From: Pelomonas sp. SE-A7
GTDB taxonomy: Bacteria > Pseudomonadota > Gammaproteobacteria > Burkholderiales > Burkholderiaceae_C
Direction: 5' to 3'
Length of the DNA stretch: 64,000 bases
NCBI RefSeq assembly: GCF_030345705.1
Contig: NZ_JAUASW010000003.1
Coordinates: 558,001-622,000 of the forward strand
Position 1 is the first letter of the stretch. Every line of letters starts with the position of its first letter. The notes beneath the pieces were generated by a model that searched no databases, was not told where the DNA came from, and worked only from the letters and a program-made list of their open reading frames with translations. Shown piece by piece: positions 56,410-64,000 of the stretch. Both the position numbers and the translations under genes were made by a program.

Positions 56410-58229
56410 GCCGTATCGAAGCGGTCAACGACTTCGTCGTCAAGTTCGCCAACGTGAACGGCTCGGGCTCGGCCTCGGCCAACGAGTTGTTCGCCAAGGC
56501 CATCCTGCGCATGGGCGTGTCGGTCAGCCCGCGCAACATCTTCCCCAGCAATATCCAGGGCCTGCCGACCTGGTACGAGGTGCGGGTCAGCGAAGCCGGC
56601 TGGCTGGGCCGGCGCGGCGGCGTGGACCTGATGGTGGCGATGAACCCGCAGACCTGGGACGCCGACCTGAAGGAGATCAGCCCCGGCGGCTACCTGTTCT
56701 ACGACTCGACCCGGCCGCTGCCGCCCAGCGCCTTCCGCGAGGACCTGCATGTGATCGCCATGCCGGTCACGGCGATCTGCAATGCCACCTACGAGGACTC
56801 GCGCCAGCGCCAGCTGTTCAAGAACATCATGGTGCTGGGGGCGCTGTCGCAGCTGATGGGCATTGAGCCGGCGGTCATAGAAAAACTGTTCGCCGAGCAG
56901 TACCGCGGCAAGGAAAAGCTGCTGGACTCGAACGTGCGCGCCCTGCATGCCGGCCGCGAGTTCGCGCGCGACCACCTCGGCGGCCTGCTCGCCCTGCAAG
57001 TCAGGCGCGCCGACAGCGTGGGCCAGCGCATCTTCGTGGACGGCAATGCGGCCACGGCGCTGGGCATGGTCTACGGTGGCGCCACGGTCTGCGCCTGGTA
57101 CCCGATCACGCCGTCCTCATCGGTGGCCGAGGCCTTCGAGAAGTACTGCGGCAAGTACCGGGTCGATGCGGCCACGGGCGAGAAGCGCTATGCCATCGTC
57201 CAGGCCGAGGACGAGATCGCCTCGATAGGCATGATCACCGGCGCCGGCTGGAACGGGGCGCGGGCCTTCACCGCCACCTCGGGGCCGGGCGTCTCGCTGA
57301 TGAGCGAGTTCCTGGGCCTGGCCTATTTCGCCGAGATTCCGCTGACCATCGTCGACGTGCAGCGCGGCGGGCCGTCCACCGGCATGCCCACGCGCACCCA
57401 GCAGGCCGACCTGGTGGCCGCCGCCTATGCCTCGCATGGCGACACCAAGCATGTGCTGCTGCTGCCCGAGGATCCGCGCGAATGCTTCGAGATGGCGGCC
57501 GCGGCCCTGGACCTGGCCGACCGGCTGCAGACCCCGGTCTTCCTGATGACCGACCTGGACATAGGCATGAACCAGCGCCTGTGCGAGCCGCTGGCCTGGA
57601 TTGAGGGCCGCGGCTTCGACCGCGGCAAGGTCATGACGGCCGAGCAGCTCGAGGCCGGCAAGGAGTTCGCGCGCTACAAGGACATGGATGGCGACGGCAT
57701 CCCCTGGCGCACCCTGCCCGGCACGCATCCGAGCAAGGGCGCCTACTTCACCCGCGGCACGACCCGCGACCCGCAGGCCCGCTATTCGGAAAAGGGCGAG
57801 GACTATGTCTACAACGTCGAGCGCCTGCTGAAGAAGTTCGCCACCGCGGCCACCCTGGTGCCGCAGCCGCAGCTCAGGGTCGCGGCCAGCAAGACCCGGC
57901 TGGGTGTGCTGTATTTCGGCTCGACCAGCCCGGCCATGGACGAGGCCCTGCATGCGCTGTCCGGCGCCGACATCCATCTCGATGCGATGCGGCTGCGGGC
58001 CTTCCCCTTCCCGGCCTCGGTGCGCGAATTCATCGACGCCCATGAGCAGGTCTTCGTCGTCGAGCAGAACCGCGACGCGCAGATGCGCAGCCTGCTGGTC
58101 AACGAGCTGGACATAGCGCCAGCGAAGCTGACCAAGGTGCTGCATTTCGACGGCACGCCCATCACCGCCCGCTTCATCACCGAGGCGATCACGCGCCATG
58201 TGCATGCGCTGGCCACCACGCCGCGCTGA
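56406..58229 (+). CDS. korA: 2-oxoacid:acceptor oxidoreductase, gamma-alpha fusion subunit
   Basis: The 607-residue protein has an N-terminal gamma domain (FVVKFANVNGSGSASANEL; residues about 5-195) fused to the alpha domain (VCAWYPITPSSSVAEAF; VQAEDEIASIGMITGAGWNG; TSGPGVSLMSEFLG). This is the KorA form of 2-oxoglutarate or branched-chain 2-oxoacid:ferredoxin oxidoreductase, which oxidises the acid to the acyl-CoA. It lies in the middle of a three-gene operon, coupled to the flavin/Fe-S gene by an ATGA overlap and 11 bases from korB. Confidence 0.95.
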   Translation: MSRIEAVNDFVVKFANVNGSGSASANELFAKAILRMGVSVSPRNIFPSNIQGLPTWYEVRVSEAGWLGRRGGVDLMVAMNPQTWDADLKEISPGGYLFYDSTRPLPPSAFREDLHVIAMPVTAICNATYEDSRQRQLFKNIMVLGALSQLMGIEPAVIEKLFAEQYRGKEKLLDSNVRALHAGREFARDHLGGLLALQVRRADSVGQRIFVDGNAATALGMVYGGATVCAWYPITPSSSVAEAFEKYCGKYRVDAATGEKRYAIVQAEDEIASIGMITGAGWNGARAFTATSGPGVSLMSEFLGLAYFAEIPLTIVDVQRGGPSTGMPTRTQQADLVAAAYASHGDTKHVLLLPEDPRECFEMAAAALDLADRLQTPVFLMTDLDIGMNQRLCEPLAWIEGRGFDRGKVMTAEQLEAGKEFARYKDMDGDGIPWRTLPGTHPSKGAYFTRGTTRDPQARYSEKGEDYVYNVERLLKKFATAATLVPQPQLRVAASKTRLGVLYFGSTSPAMDEALHALSGADIHLDAMRLRAFPFPASVREFIDAHEQVFVVEQNRDAQMRSLLVNELDIAPAKLTKVLHFDGTPITARFITEAITRHVHALATTPR

Positions 58230-58240
58230 GACGACACGCC

Positions 58241-59293
58241 ATGACCTATCTCGCCAAACCATCGCTGCACCATCCCTCGCTGCAGAAGAACGCGGTGGGC
58301 TACACCCGGCGCGACTACGAGGGCAAGGTCTCGACCCTGTGCGCCGGCTGCGGCCACGACTCGATCTCGGGCGCCATCGTCCAGGCCTGCTGGCAGCTGG
58401 ACATAGCCCCGCACCGCGTGGCCAAGCTCTCGGGCATAGGCTGCAGCTCCAAGACGCCGGACTATTTTCTCGGCGCCAGCCATGGCTTCAACACGGTGCA
58501 TGGCCGCATGCCCAGCGTGCTGACCGGCGCCAACCTGGCCAACCGCGAGCTGCTCTACCTGGGCGTGTCGGGCGACGGCGACTCGGCCTCGATCGGTCTC
58601 GGCCAGTTCGCCCATGCGATGCGACGCGGCGTGCGCATGGTCTACATCGTCGAGAACAACGGCGTCTACGGCCTGACCAAGGGCCAGTTCAGCGCCACGG
58701 CCGACCGCGGCTCGGTGGCCAAGAAGGGCACGGAGAACCACGACACCGCCATCGACCTGGTGGCCCTGGCCCTGCAACTGGGCGCCACCTATGTGGCCCG
58801 CAGCTTCTCCGGCGACAAGGCCCAGCTGGTGCCGCTGATCGAGGGCGCCATCCGCCATGGCGGCGCTGCCTTCATCGACGTGATCAGCCCCTGCGTGGCG
58901 TTCAACAACCATGCCGGCAGCACCCGCTCCTACGACCATGTGCGCGAGCACAACGAGGCCCTGAACCGCATCGACTTCATCGACCTGGACGCCGAGCAGC
59001 AGGCCCGCGGCGACGAGGCCGAGATCTTGGTACCACAGGCCGACGGCACCCAGCTGCGCCTGAAGCGGCTGCTCAGCGACTACGACCCCACCGACAAGCT
59101 GGCCGCGATGAACCACCTGCAGGCCTTGCAGTCGCAGGGCGTGATCCCGACCGGCCTGCTCTACGTGGACCCCGAGGCGCGCGACCTGCATGCCGCGCTC
59201 AAGACCTCGGCCAAGCCGCTGAACCAGCTGGCCGAGGCCGAGCTCTGCCCCGGCTCGGCCCTGCTGGACAAGCTGAACGCCAGCCTGCGCTGA
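58241..59293 (+). CDS. korB: 2-oxoacid:acceptor oxidoreductase, beta (TPP-binding) subunit
   Basis: The 350-residue protein is the thiamine diphosphate-binding beta subunit. VSTLCAGCGHDSISGAIVQ provides a cluster/TPP region, the TPP-magnesium motif runs from GVSGDGDSASIGLG to VENNGVYGLTKGQFS, and FIDVISPCVAFNNH is the conserved late segment. Together with KorA it catalyses CoA-dependent decarboxylation of a 2-oxoacid, likely 2-oxoglutarate. No separate ferredoxin gene is needed because the flavin subunit carries the clusters. Confidence 0.95.
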   Translation: MTYLAKPSLHHPSLQKNAVGYTRRDYEGKVSTLCAGCGHDSISGAIVQACWQLDIAPHRVAKLSGIGCSSKTPDYFLGASHGFNTVHGRMPSVLTGANLANRELLYLGVSGDGDSASIGLGQFAHAMRRGVRMVYIVENNGVYGLTKGQFSATADRGSVAKKGTENHDTAIDLVALALQLGATYVARSFSGDKAQLVPLIEGAIRHGGAAFIDVISPCVAFNNHAGSTRSYDHVREHNEALNRIDFIDLDAEQQARGDEAEILVPQADGTQLRLKRLLSDYDPTDKLAAMNHLQALQSQGVIPTGLLYVDPEARDLHAALKTSAKPLNQLAEAELCPGSALLDKLNASLR

Positions 59294-59367
59294 CACGCCC
59301 CTGTCACGCCCCGTCCCTATCGTGCCGCCCATTTGCCCGGCCGCCGCCGGCGATGGAGTCGCACGTG

Positions 59368-61470
59368 ATGAAGAAGTTGTCCCGCAATCGCTGGAAGTAC
59401 TCGCCCCTGAGCCTGGCCCTGGTCGGCCTGCTGGCCGCCTGCAATGGCGGTGACGACGAGCCGGCCAGCCTCAGCGGTAAGCTGATCGATGCCGCGGTCG
59501 AAGGCGTGGCCTACACGGCCAGCCCCTCGGGCGTCGCCGGCACGACCGGCGCCGACGGCACGTTCAACTGCAAGCAGGGAGATCTGGTGCGCTTCAAGCT
59601 CGGCGATGTCGACCTGGGCACCGGCCTGTGCACGCCGCGCGTGATGCTGTCCGACCTGGCCCTGACCAGCGACCTGAGCAAGCCCCAGCTCGTGAACCGC
59701 CTGGTCCTGCTGCAGCTGCTGGACGAGGACGATGACGCCAGCAACGGCATCCGCATCCCCGCCGCCGTGGCCGATGCGTTCAAGGGCAAGAGCCTGGACT
59801 TCAGCCTGGCGCCGGCGGCCTTCGAGGCCGCGCTCAAGCCGTTGCTGCCGGCCGCCAGCGATGCCTTCGGCCAGAGCTACGCCAGCCGCAACCTGGGCGA
59901 GCTGCGCCGCATCGCCTCGGCCGAGCATTACGAGTCCACACTGGCCGGCGAGCTGGGCCAGGTGAGCACCAGCAAGAGCAGCCAGGCCACGGCCGGTGGC
60001 GAGGTCCTGATCACCAAGTACGAGCTGCAGGCCGAAGCCTCGATGTTCGTGCCCTATGAAGGCACGAACACCGCCGCCAAGAAGGACTTCCCCAAGGGCT
60101 TCTACCCGGCCGTGGGCTCGGGCCTGGCCTTCAAGGGCAAGACCGCCGAGGGCAAGCTGGAGTTCTGGGGCATCACCGACCGCGGCCCCAATGGCGACAG
60201 CCCCAACGCGCCGCGCCCGGACCTGCCGGCCAGCGTCAGCATCACCAAGATGTTCCCGGCGCCCAGCTTCACGCCCTCGATCGGCGTGATCAGCGTGGGC
60301 AGCGGCGGCGCCAGGATCGCCAGCCTGATGCCGCTGAAGTCCGACGCCAACACCAGGATCACCGGCCGCCCCGCGCCCTTCGGCGTGGTCGGCAGCAGCC
60401 TGGAGATTCCGCTGGACGATGGCCTGCGCTACGACGGCGCCAAGGGCGGCTTTGACGCCAAGGGCCTGGACAGCGAAAGCCTGGTCTACGACGAGGCCAA
60501 CAAGGTGTTCTGGACCTCGGACGAATATGGCCCCTTCATCGTCAAGATCGATGCCGCCACCGGCGTGATCCTCAAGCGCTACGAGCCCGGCGCCGGTGCC
60601 GGCAAGCTGCCGGCCGTGCTGGCCCAGCGCCGCAGCAACCGCGGCATGGAAGGCCTGGCGCAGGACAAGGCCAGCGGCAAGCTGCACGGCTTCCTGCAGA
60701 GCCCCATCGATCCGCTGGACGGTGCCGGCAAGTCCATCGAGGTGACCGACAGCTTCGACATGGACAAGGACGGCAAGAGCAACGACAAGGTCAAGGTGCG
60801 CGACTTCGCCCAGTTCGCCCGCTGGCTGGAGTTCGATCCCAAGACCGAGACCTCGCGCCTGTTCGCCTATCCGCTGGACTATGCGCTGGCCGGCAAGGGC
60901 GAGACCTGGGACCGCAATCGCACCGGCAGCGCCAAGCTGGGCGACCTGGTGAGCCTGGGCAATGGCCGCTTCATCGTGATCGAGCAGGGCGCCGACGCCA
61001 ATGGCCTGGTGCGCAACTTCCTGATGCTGGTCGAGCTGCCGGCCAATGCCACCGACATCACGGCCCTGGGCATCGAGCTGGAGAAGAACAGCATCGACGG
61101 CACGACGGCCGTGGCCACGCCCTGGAAGCAGGTCGTCAAGCTGAAGAAGACCGTGCTGCTGGACCTGAACGCCGCCGGCTGGAAGGCCGAGAAGGCCGAG
61201 GGCCTGAGCCTCGTTGATGAACAGACCCTGGCCCTGATCAACGACAACGACTTCGGCCTGCGCACCAGCCTGGTCGATGCCGGCGGCAAGCTGATCGAGG
61301 GCGACCCAACGGCCTGCACGGTCGACATCAACGGCGTCATCGTCAACGACGGCGCCTGCACGCCGGGCGCGGTCGGCGTGCGCGTGGCCCGCGGCAACGA
61401 GGTGGACCGCAAGACCCGGCTGTGGCTCCTGAAGTTCCCCAAGGCGCTGGCGAGCTACACCCTGCCTTGA
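59368..61470 (+). CDS. Esterase-like phytase-family lipoprotein
   Basis: The 700-residue protein has a lipoprotein signal (YSPLSLALVGLLAACNGG, lipobox LAAC) and an N-terminal region with an LSGKLIDAAVEGVAYTA start typical of bacterial surface proteins. The long C-terminal part is an esterase-like-activity-of-phytase domain: FWGITDRGPNGDSPNAP, SLVYDEANKVFWTSDEYGPF, NRGMEGLAQDKASG and LALINDNDFGL. It is likely a periplasmic or surface phosphoesterase. The ATG for MKKLSRNRW, with GGAG nine bases upstream, is preferred over the ATG 15 bases earlier. Confidence 0.88.
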   Translation: MKKLSRNRWKYSPLSLALVGLLAACNGGDDEPASLSGKLIDAAVEGVAYTASPSGVAGTTGADGTFNCKQGDLVRFKLGDVDLGTGLCTPRVMLSDLALTSDLSKPQLVNRLVLLQLLDEDDDASNGIRIPAAVADAFKGKSLDFSLAPAAFEAALKPLLPAASDAFGQSYASRNLGELRRIASAEHYESTLAGELGQVSTSKSSQATAGGEVLITKYELQAEASMFVPYEGTNTAAKKDFPKGFYPAVGSGLAFKGKTAEGKLEFWGITDRGPNGDSPNAPRPDLPASVSITKMFPAPSFTPSIGVISVGSGGARIASLMPLKSDANTRITGRPAPFGVVGSSLEIPLDDGLRYDGAKGGFDAKGLDSESLVYDEANKVFWTSDEYGPFIVKIDAATGVILKRYEPGAGAGKLPAVLAQRRSNRGMEGLAQDKASGKLHGFLQSPIDPLDGAGKSIEVTDSFDMDKDGKSNDKVKVRDFAQFARWLEFDPKTETSRLFAYPLDYALAGKGETWDRNRTGSAKLGDLVSLGNGRFIVIEQGADANGLVRNFLMLVELPANATDITALGIELEKNSIDGTTAVATPWKQVVKLKKTVLLDLNAAGWKAEKAEGLSLVDEQTLALINDNDFGLRTSLVDAGGKLIEGDPTACTVDINGVIVNDGACTPGAVGVRVARGNEVDRKTRLWLLKFPKALASYTLP

Positions 61471-61573
61471 GTCACAAGGGGTTTGTCCGGGCCGGCGGGG
61501 CGGCAGTGCCCGACCCCCGCGGGCGGAGAATGCGGCCTTCGCCCACGAGGCCCACAAACCCGCCCTCTTCTTC

Positions 61574-63646
61574 ATGCGCAGCAAACTGCTCCTGATTCCC
61601 GCCCTGCTGGTCGCCGGCCTGGCCATGGCCGCAGCCGACAAGCCTGTCACCGAAACCCCGCTCGCCGCCCTGCCCTACACGCCCAGCCTGGACGTGAACG
61701 CGATGGACCGCACGGTCGAGCCCTGCGAGGACCTCTACCAGTTCGCCTGCGGCCGCTGGAGCCAGAACAACCCCATCCCCGCGGACCAGGCGCGCTGGTC
61801 GGTCTACGCCAAGATGGCCAACGAGAACCAGCGCTACCTCTGGGGCATCCTGGACAAGCTGGCCGCTGGCGGCGCCGAGCGCACGGCGAACCAGGCGCGC
61901 ATGGGCGACTACTTCGCCGCCTGCATGAACGAGGACGCGGTCCGCGCCCAGGGCCTGGCGCCGCTGCAGCCGCTGCTGGAGAGAATCGACGGCCTGGCCG
62001 ACAAGCGCGAACTGCCGGCCCTGCTCGCCGCCCTGCACCTGGCGAGCAACAACGAGCGCTTCTTCTTCCGCTTCTCTTCCGGCCAGGACTTCGCCGATGC
62101 CAGCCGCCAGATCGCCTTCGCCACGGCCGGCGGCCTGAGCCTGCCGGACCGCGACTACTACCTGGCCAAGGACGCCAAGTCGGCCCGGCTGCGCAGCCAG
62201 TTCGAGGCCCATGTGGCGCAACTGCTGGAGCTGGCCGGCGCCTCGCCAACGGCGGCTCGCAGCCAGGCCCGTGCGGTGCTGAAGATCGAGACCGCGCTGG
62301 CCCGGGCCTCGCTGAGCAAGGTCGACAAGCGCGACCCGTACAAGAGCTTCCATGCCGTCGATGCCAAGGGACTGCAGGCGCTGACGCCGGGCTTTGACTG
62401 GGCGCAGTACCAGCGGGACCTGGGTGCGCCCGAGGGTCTGAGCCGTTTCAACGTCACCGAGCCGGCTTTCATGAAGGCCTTTGCGCAGATGGTGAAGCAG
62501 CTGCCGCTGGCCGAGCTGAAGGGCTATCTGCGCTGGCAGCTGCTTTCCAGCCATGCGGCCCTGCTGTCACCCGAGCTGGTCCAGGCCAATTTCGATTTCT
62601 TCGGCCAGACCCTGAACGGCGTGCCCCAGCTCAAGGCCCGCTGGAAGCGCTGCGTGGAGCTGGTCGATGCCCAGATGGGTGAGGCCCTGGGCCAGGAGTT
62701 CGTCGAGCGCAATTTCAGCCCGGCGCTGAAGGAGGCCACGCTGAAGATGACGGCCCAGATCGAGGATGCGATGGCGGCCCGCATCGAGAAGCTGGAATGG
62801 ATGAGCCCGGCCACGCGCCGCCAGGCCCAGGCCAAGCTCAAGGCCATCGTCAACAAGGTCGGCTACCCCGACCGCTGGCGCGACTACGGCGCGCTCAAGG
62901 TGGACCTCAACAGCTTCGTCGCCAATGTGCAGGCCGGCCAGGCCTTCGAGCTGCGCCGCCAGCTGGCCAAGATAGGCAAGCCGCTGGACCGGGGCGAATG
63001 GGGCATGACGCCGCAGACGGTCAACGCCTCCTACGAGCCGCAGATGAACGACATGAACTTCCCGGCCGGCGTGCTGCAGCCGCCGCTGTACGACGCCGCG
63101 CTGGACGATGCACCCAACTATGGCAACACCGGCGGCACCATAGGCCATGAGCTGGTCCACGGCTTCGACGACGAGGGCCGCCAGTTCGACGGCCAGGGCA
63201 ATCTCAAGGACTGGTGGGGCAAGAAGGATGCGGCCGCCTTCGAGAAGCGCGCTGCCTGCGTGGCCGACCAGTACGCCCGGTACACCGTGGTCGACGACAT
63301 CAAGATCAACAGCAAGCTGACGCTGGGCGAGGACCTGGCCGACCTGGGCGGCCTGGTGCTGGCCTGGGCCGCCTGGCAGGCCCAGATCGCCGACATGAAG
63401 ACCCCGCCCGAGCGGCGCGACGGCCTCACGCCCGAGCAGCGCTTCTTCGTCGGCTTTGCCCAGTGGGACTGCAATGACGCCCGGCCCGAGGCGCTGCGGG
63501 TCAAGGCCAAGACCGACCCGCATTCGCCCGGCCGCTACCGCATCAACGGCGTCGTGGTGAACATGCCGGAGTTCGAGAAGGCCTTCGGCTGCAAGCCGGG
63601 CCAGAAGCTGGTCAAGCCGGATGCCCAGCGCTGCCGGGTCTGGTAA
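61574..63646 (+). CDS. Secreted M13-family (neprilysin-like) zinc metallopeptidase
   Basis: The 690-residue protein has a signal peptide (LLLIPALLVAGLAMAAADK) and a full M13 domain. The zinc motif is HELVH (H525, E526, H529) in TIGHELVHGFDDEGRQFDG; the third ligand Glu is in LTLGEDLADLGGL, and the substrate-binding NASYEP precedes it. The C-terminus (HSPGRYRINGVVVNMPEFEK, ending CRVW) is canonical. It degrades peptides up to about 40 residues in the periplasm. Full length, as expected for the family. Confidence 0.96.
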   Translation: MRSKLLLIPALLVAGLAMAAADKPVTETPLAALPYTPSLDVNAMDRTVEPCEDLYQFACGRWSQNNPIPADQARWSVYAKMANENQRYLWGILDKLAAGGAERTANQARMGDYFAACMNEDAVRAQGLAPLQPLLERIDGLADKRELPALLAALHLASNNERFFFRFSSGQDFADASRQIAFATAGGLSLPDRDYYLAKDAKSARLRSQFEAHVAQLLELAGASPTAARSQARAVLKIETALARASLSKVDKRDPYKSFHAVDAKGLQALTPGFDWAQYQRDLGAPEGLSRFNVTEPAFMKAFAQMVKQLPLAELKGYLRWQLLSSHAALLSPELVQANFDFFGQTLNGVPQLKARWKRCVELVDAQMGEALGQEFVERNFSPALKEATLKMTAQIEDAMAARIEKLEWMSPATRRQAQAKLKAIVNKVGYPDRWRDYGALKVDLNSFVANVQAGQAFELRRQLAKIGKPLDRGEWGMTPQTVNASYEPQMNDMNFPAGVLQPPLYDAALDDAPNYGNTGGTIGHELVHGFDDEGRQFDGQGNLKDWWGKKDAAAFEKRAACVADQYARYTVVDDIKINSKLTLGEDLADLGGLVLAWAAWQAQIADMKTPPERRDGLTPEQRFFVGFAQWDCNDARPEALRVKAKTDPHSPGRYRINGVVVNMPEFEKAFGCKPGQKLVKPDAQRCRVW

Positions 63647-63764
63647 GGTCTGTGGCGGCTTGGGGCGGGCGAGCGTGATGTTTTGTACGCCGGCCGCCGC
63701 GGATCGAAGCGCCGGCACGGCGGCCGGCCCGTAGACTCGCCGCAAAGTCTTGGCTGTAGGAGCG

Positions 63765-64000
63765 ATGCGCAACCCGAGGCGAACCCTGCTGACGCTGGCG
63801 GCGGCCCTGCTGGGCGCGCCGTCGGCATGGGCGAGCGCCGCCGGCCCGGAGATCCGCATCGGCGCCTCGGCGGCGCTCAGCGGCCCGGCCGCCGGCCTGG
63901 GCCAGCGCTTCCATGCCGGCGCCGGCGCCTACTTCAACCAGCTCAATGCACAGGGCGGCATCGGCGGAGCCCGGGTGGTCGTGGACCTGCTCGACGACGC
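63765..64000 (+). CDS. Branched-chain amino-acid-type ABC binding protein (N-terminal part)
   Basis: The gene runs off the right edge after 78 codons. It has a TAGGAGCG ribosome-binding site, a signal peptide (MRNPRRTLLTLAAALLGAPS) and the first binding-domain strand with IRIGASAALSGPAAGLGQ and YFNQLNAQGGIGGARVVV, the typical Peripla_BP_6/LivK opening. It belongs to ABC transporter or receptor ligand-binding proteins for amino acids or similar compounds; the substrate is not visible. Confidence 0.88.
   Translation, partial: MRNPRRTLLTLAAALLGAPSAWASAAGPEIRIGASAALSGPAAGLGQRFHAGAGAYFNQLNAQGGIGGARVVVDLLDD

Noticed and set aside
59317..61650. A 777-codon antisense frame opposite the phytase-like gene
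   Set aside because: Shadow frame; the opposite strand has a complete lipoprotein with signal peptide and conserved motifs.
1..64000. tRNA, rRNA, CRISPR, IS or prophage genes
   Set aside because: No cloverleaf with T-loop GGTTCRANYCC, no regular spacer-repeat arrays, and no transposase or phage structural proteins were seen.

Overview
The window is very GC-rich, densely coded bacterial chromosome. The mnmG-rsmG-parA...parB layout near a replication origin, type-2 ArgC, an E. coli-like QueE cluster motif, ModE with tandem Mop domains, a PrkA-YeaH-SpoVR operon and several chemoreceptors point to a betaproteobacterium of the order Burkholderiales, most likely the Roseateles/Rubrivivax/Leptothrix group. 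This is inferred from gene content; no rRNA is present. About 57 protein genes can be supported. No tRNA, rRNA, CRISPR array, insertion sequence or prophage was seen.

Layout. 1-10.1 kb: a partial cysteine-cluster protein, then the chromosome-partition locus mnmG, rsmG, parA and parB. Two parS sites lie inside mnmG and rsmG. parA and parB are separated by about 5.2 kb of unrelated genes (two acetyltransferases, argC, a small hydrolase, an ECF sigma operon and an S41 protease), and parB carries an in-frame palindromic insertion. 10.4-16.0 kb: the stress kinase operon prkA-yeaH-spoVR followed by a periplasmic binding protein. 16-23.4 kb: a flavin dehydrogenase, a small His-rich membrane protein, a chemoreceptor, a cobalamin adenosyltransferase, a WYL regulator divergent from an unknown protein, and an acetyltransferase. 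23.4-27 kb: a large Oar-like TonB-dependent receptor with paired palindromes upstream and a strong terminator. 27-29.3 kb: mazG-like, queE and a remarkable triple-domain queD (7-deazaguanine pathway). 29.6-34.6 kb: a second chemoreceptor with a CheR-type tail, a Suv3-like RNA helicase and a lipase-like hydrolase.

34.7-37 kb: modBCE behind a ModE-type operator, without modA. 37-45 kb: a MAPEG protein, a wax-ester synthase family acyltransferase, a two-component pair, a prohibitin-like membrane protein and a secreted partner. 44.5-46.1 kb: a secreted subtilase controlled by a clear c-di-GMP-I (GEMM) riboswitch. 46.2-49.4 kb: two YCII/DGPF proteins, an ECF42-type sigma factor and an AraC regulator. 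49.5-53.3 kb: a secreted hydrolase, an M14 peptidase, a SUI1-family factor and a DUF2242 lipoprotein. 53.4-64 kb: a solute-binding protein, a three-gene 2-oxoacid oxidoreductase operon with a flavin/iron-sulfur partner subunit, a phytase-like lipoprotein, an M13 metallopeptidase and the start of an amino-acid-type binding protein.

The most notable observations are the triplicated QueD whose catalytic residues are distributed across three degenerate repeats, the palindromic insertion within ParB, the riboswitch-controlled protease, the split parA/parB locus with intragenic parS sites, and the Kor operon with its built-in flavin/Fe-S subunit.
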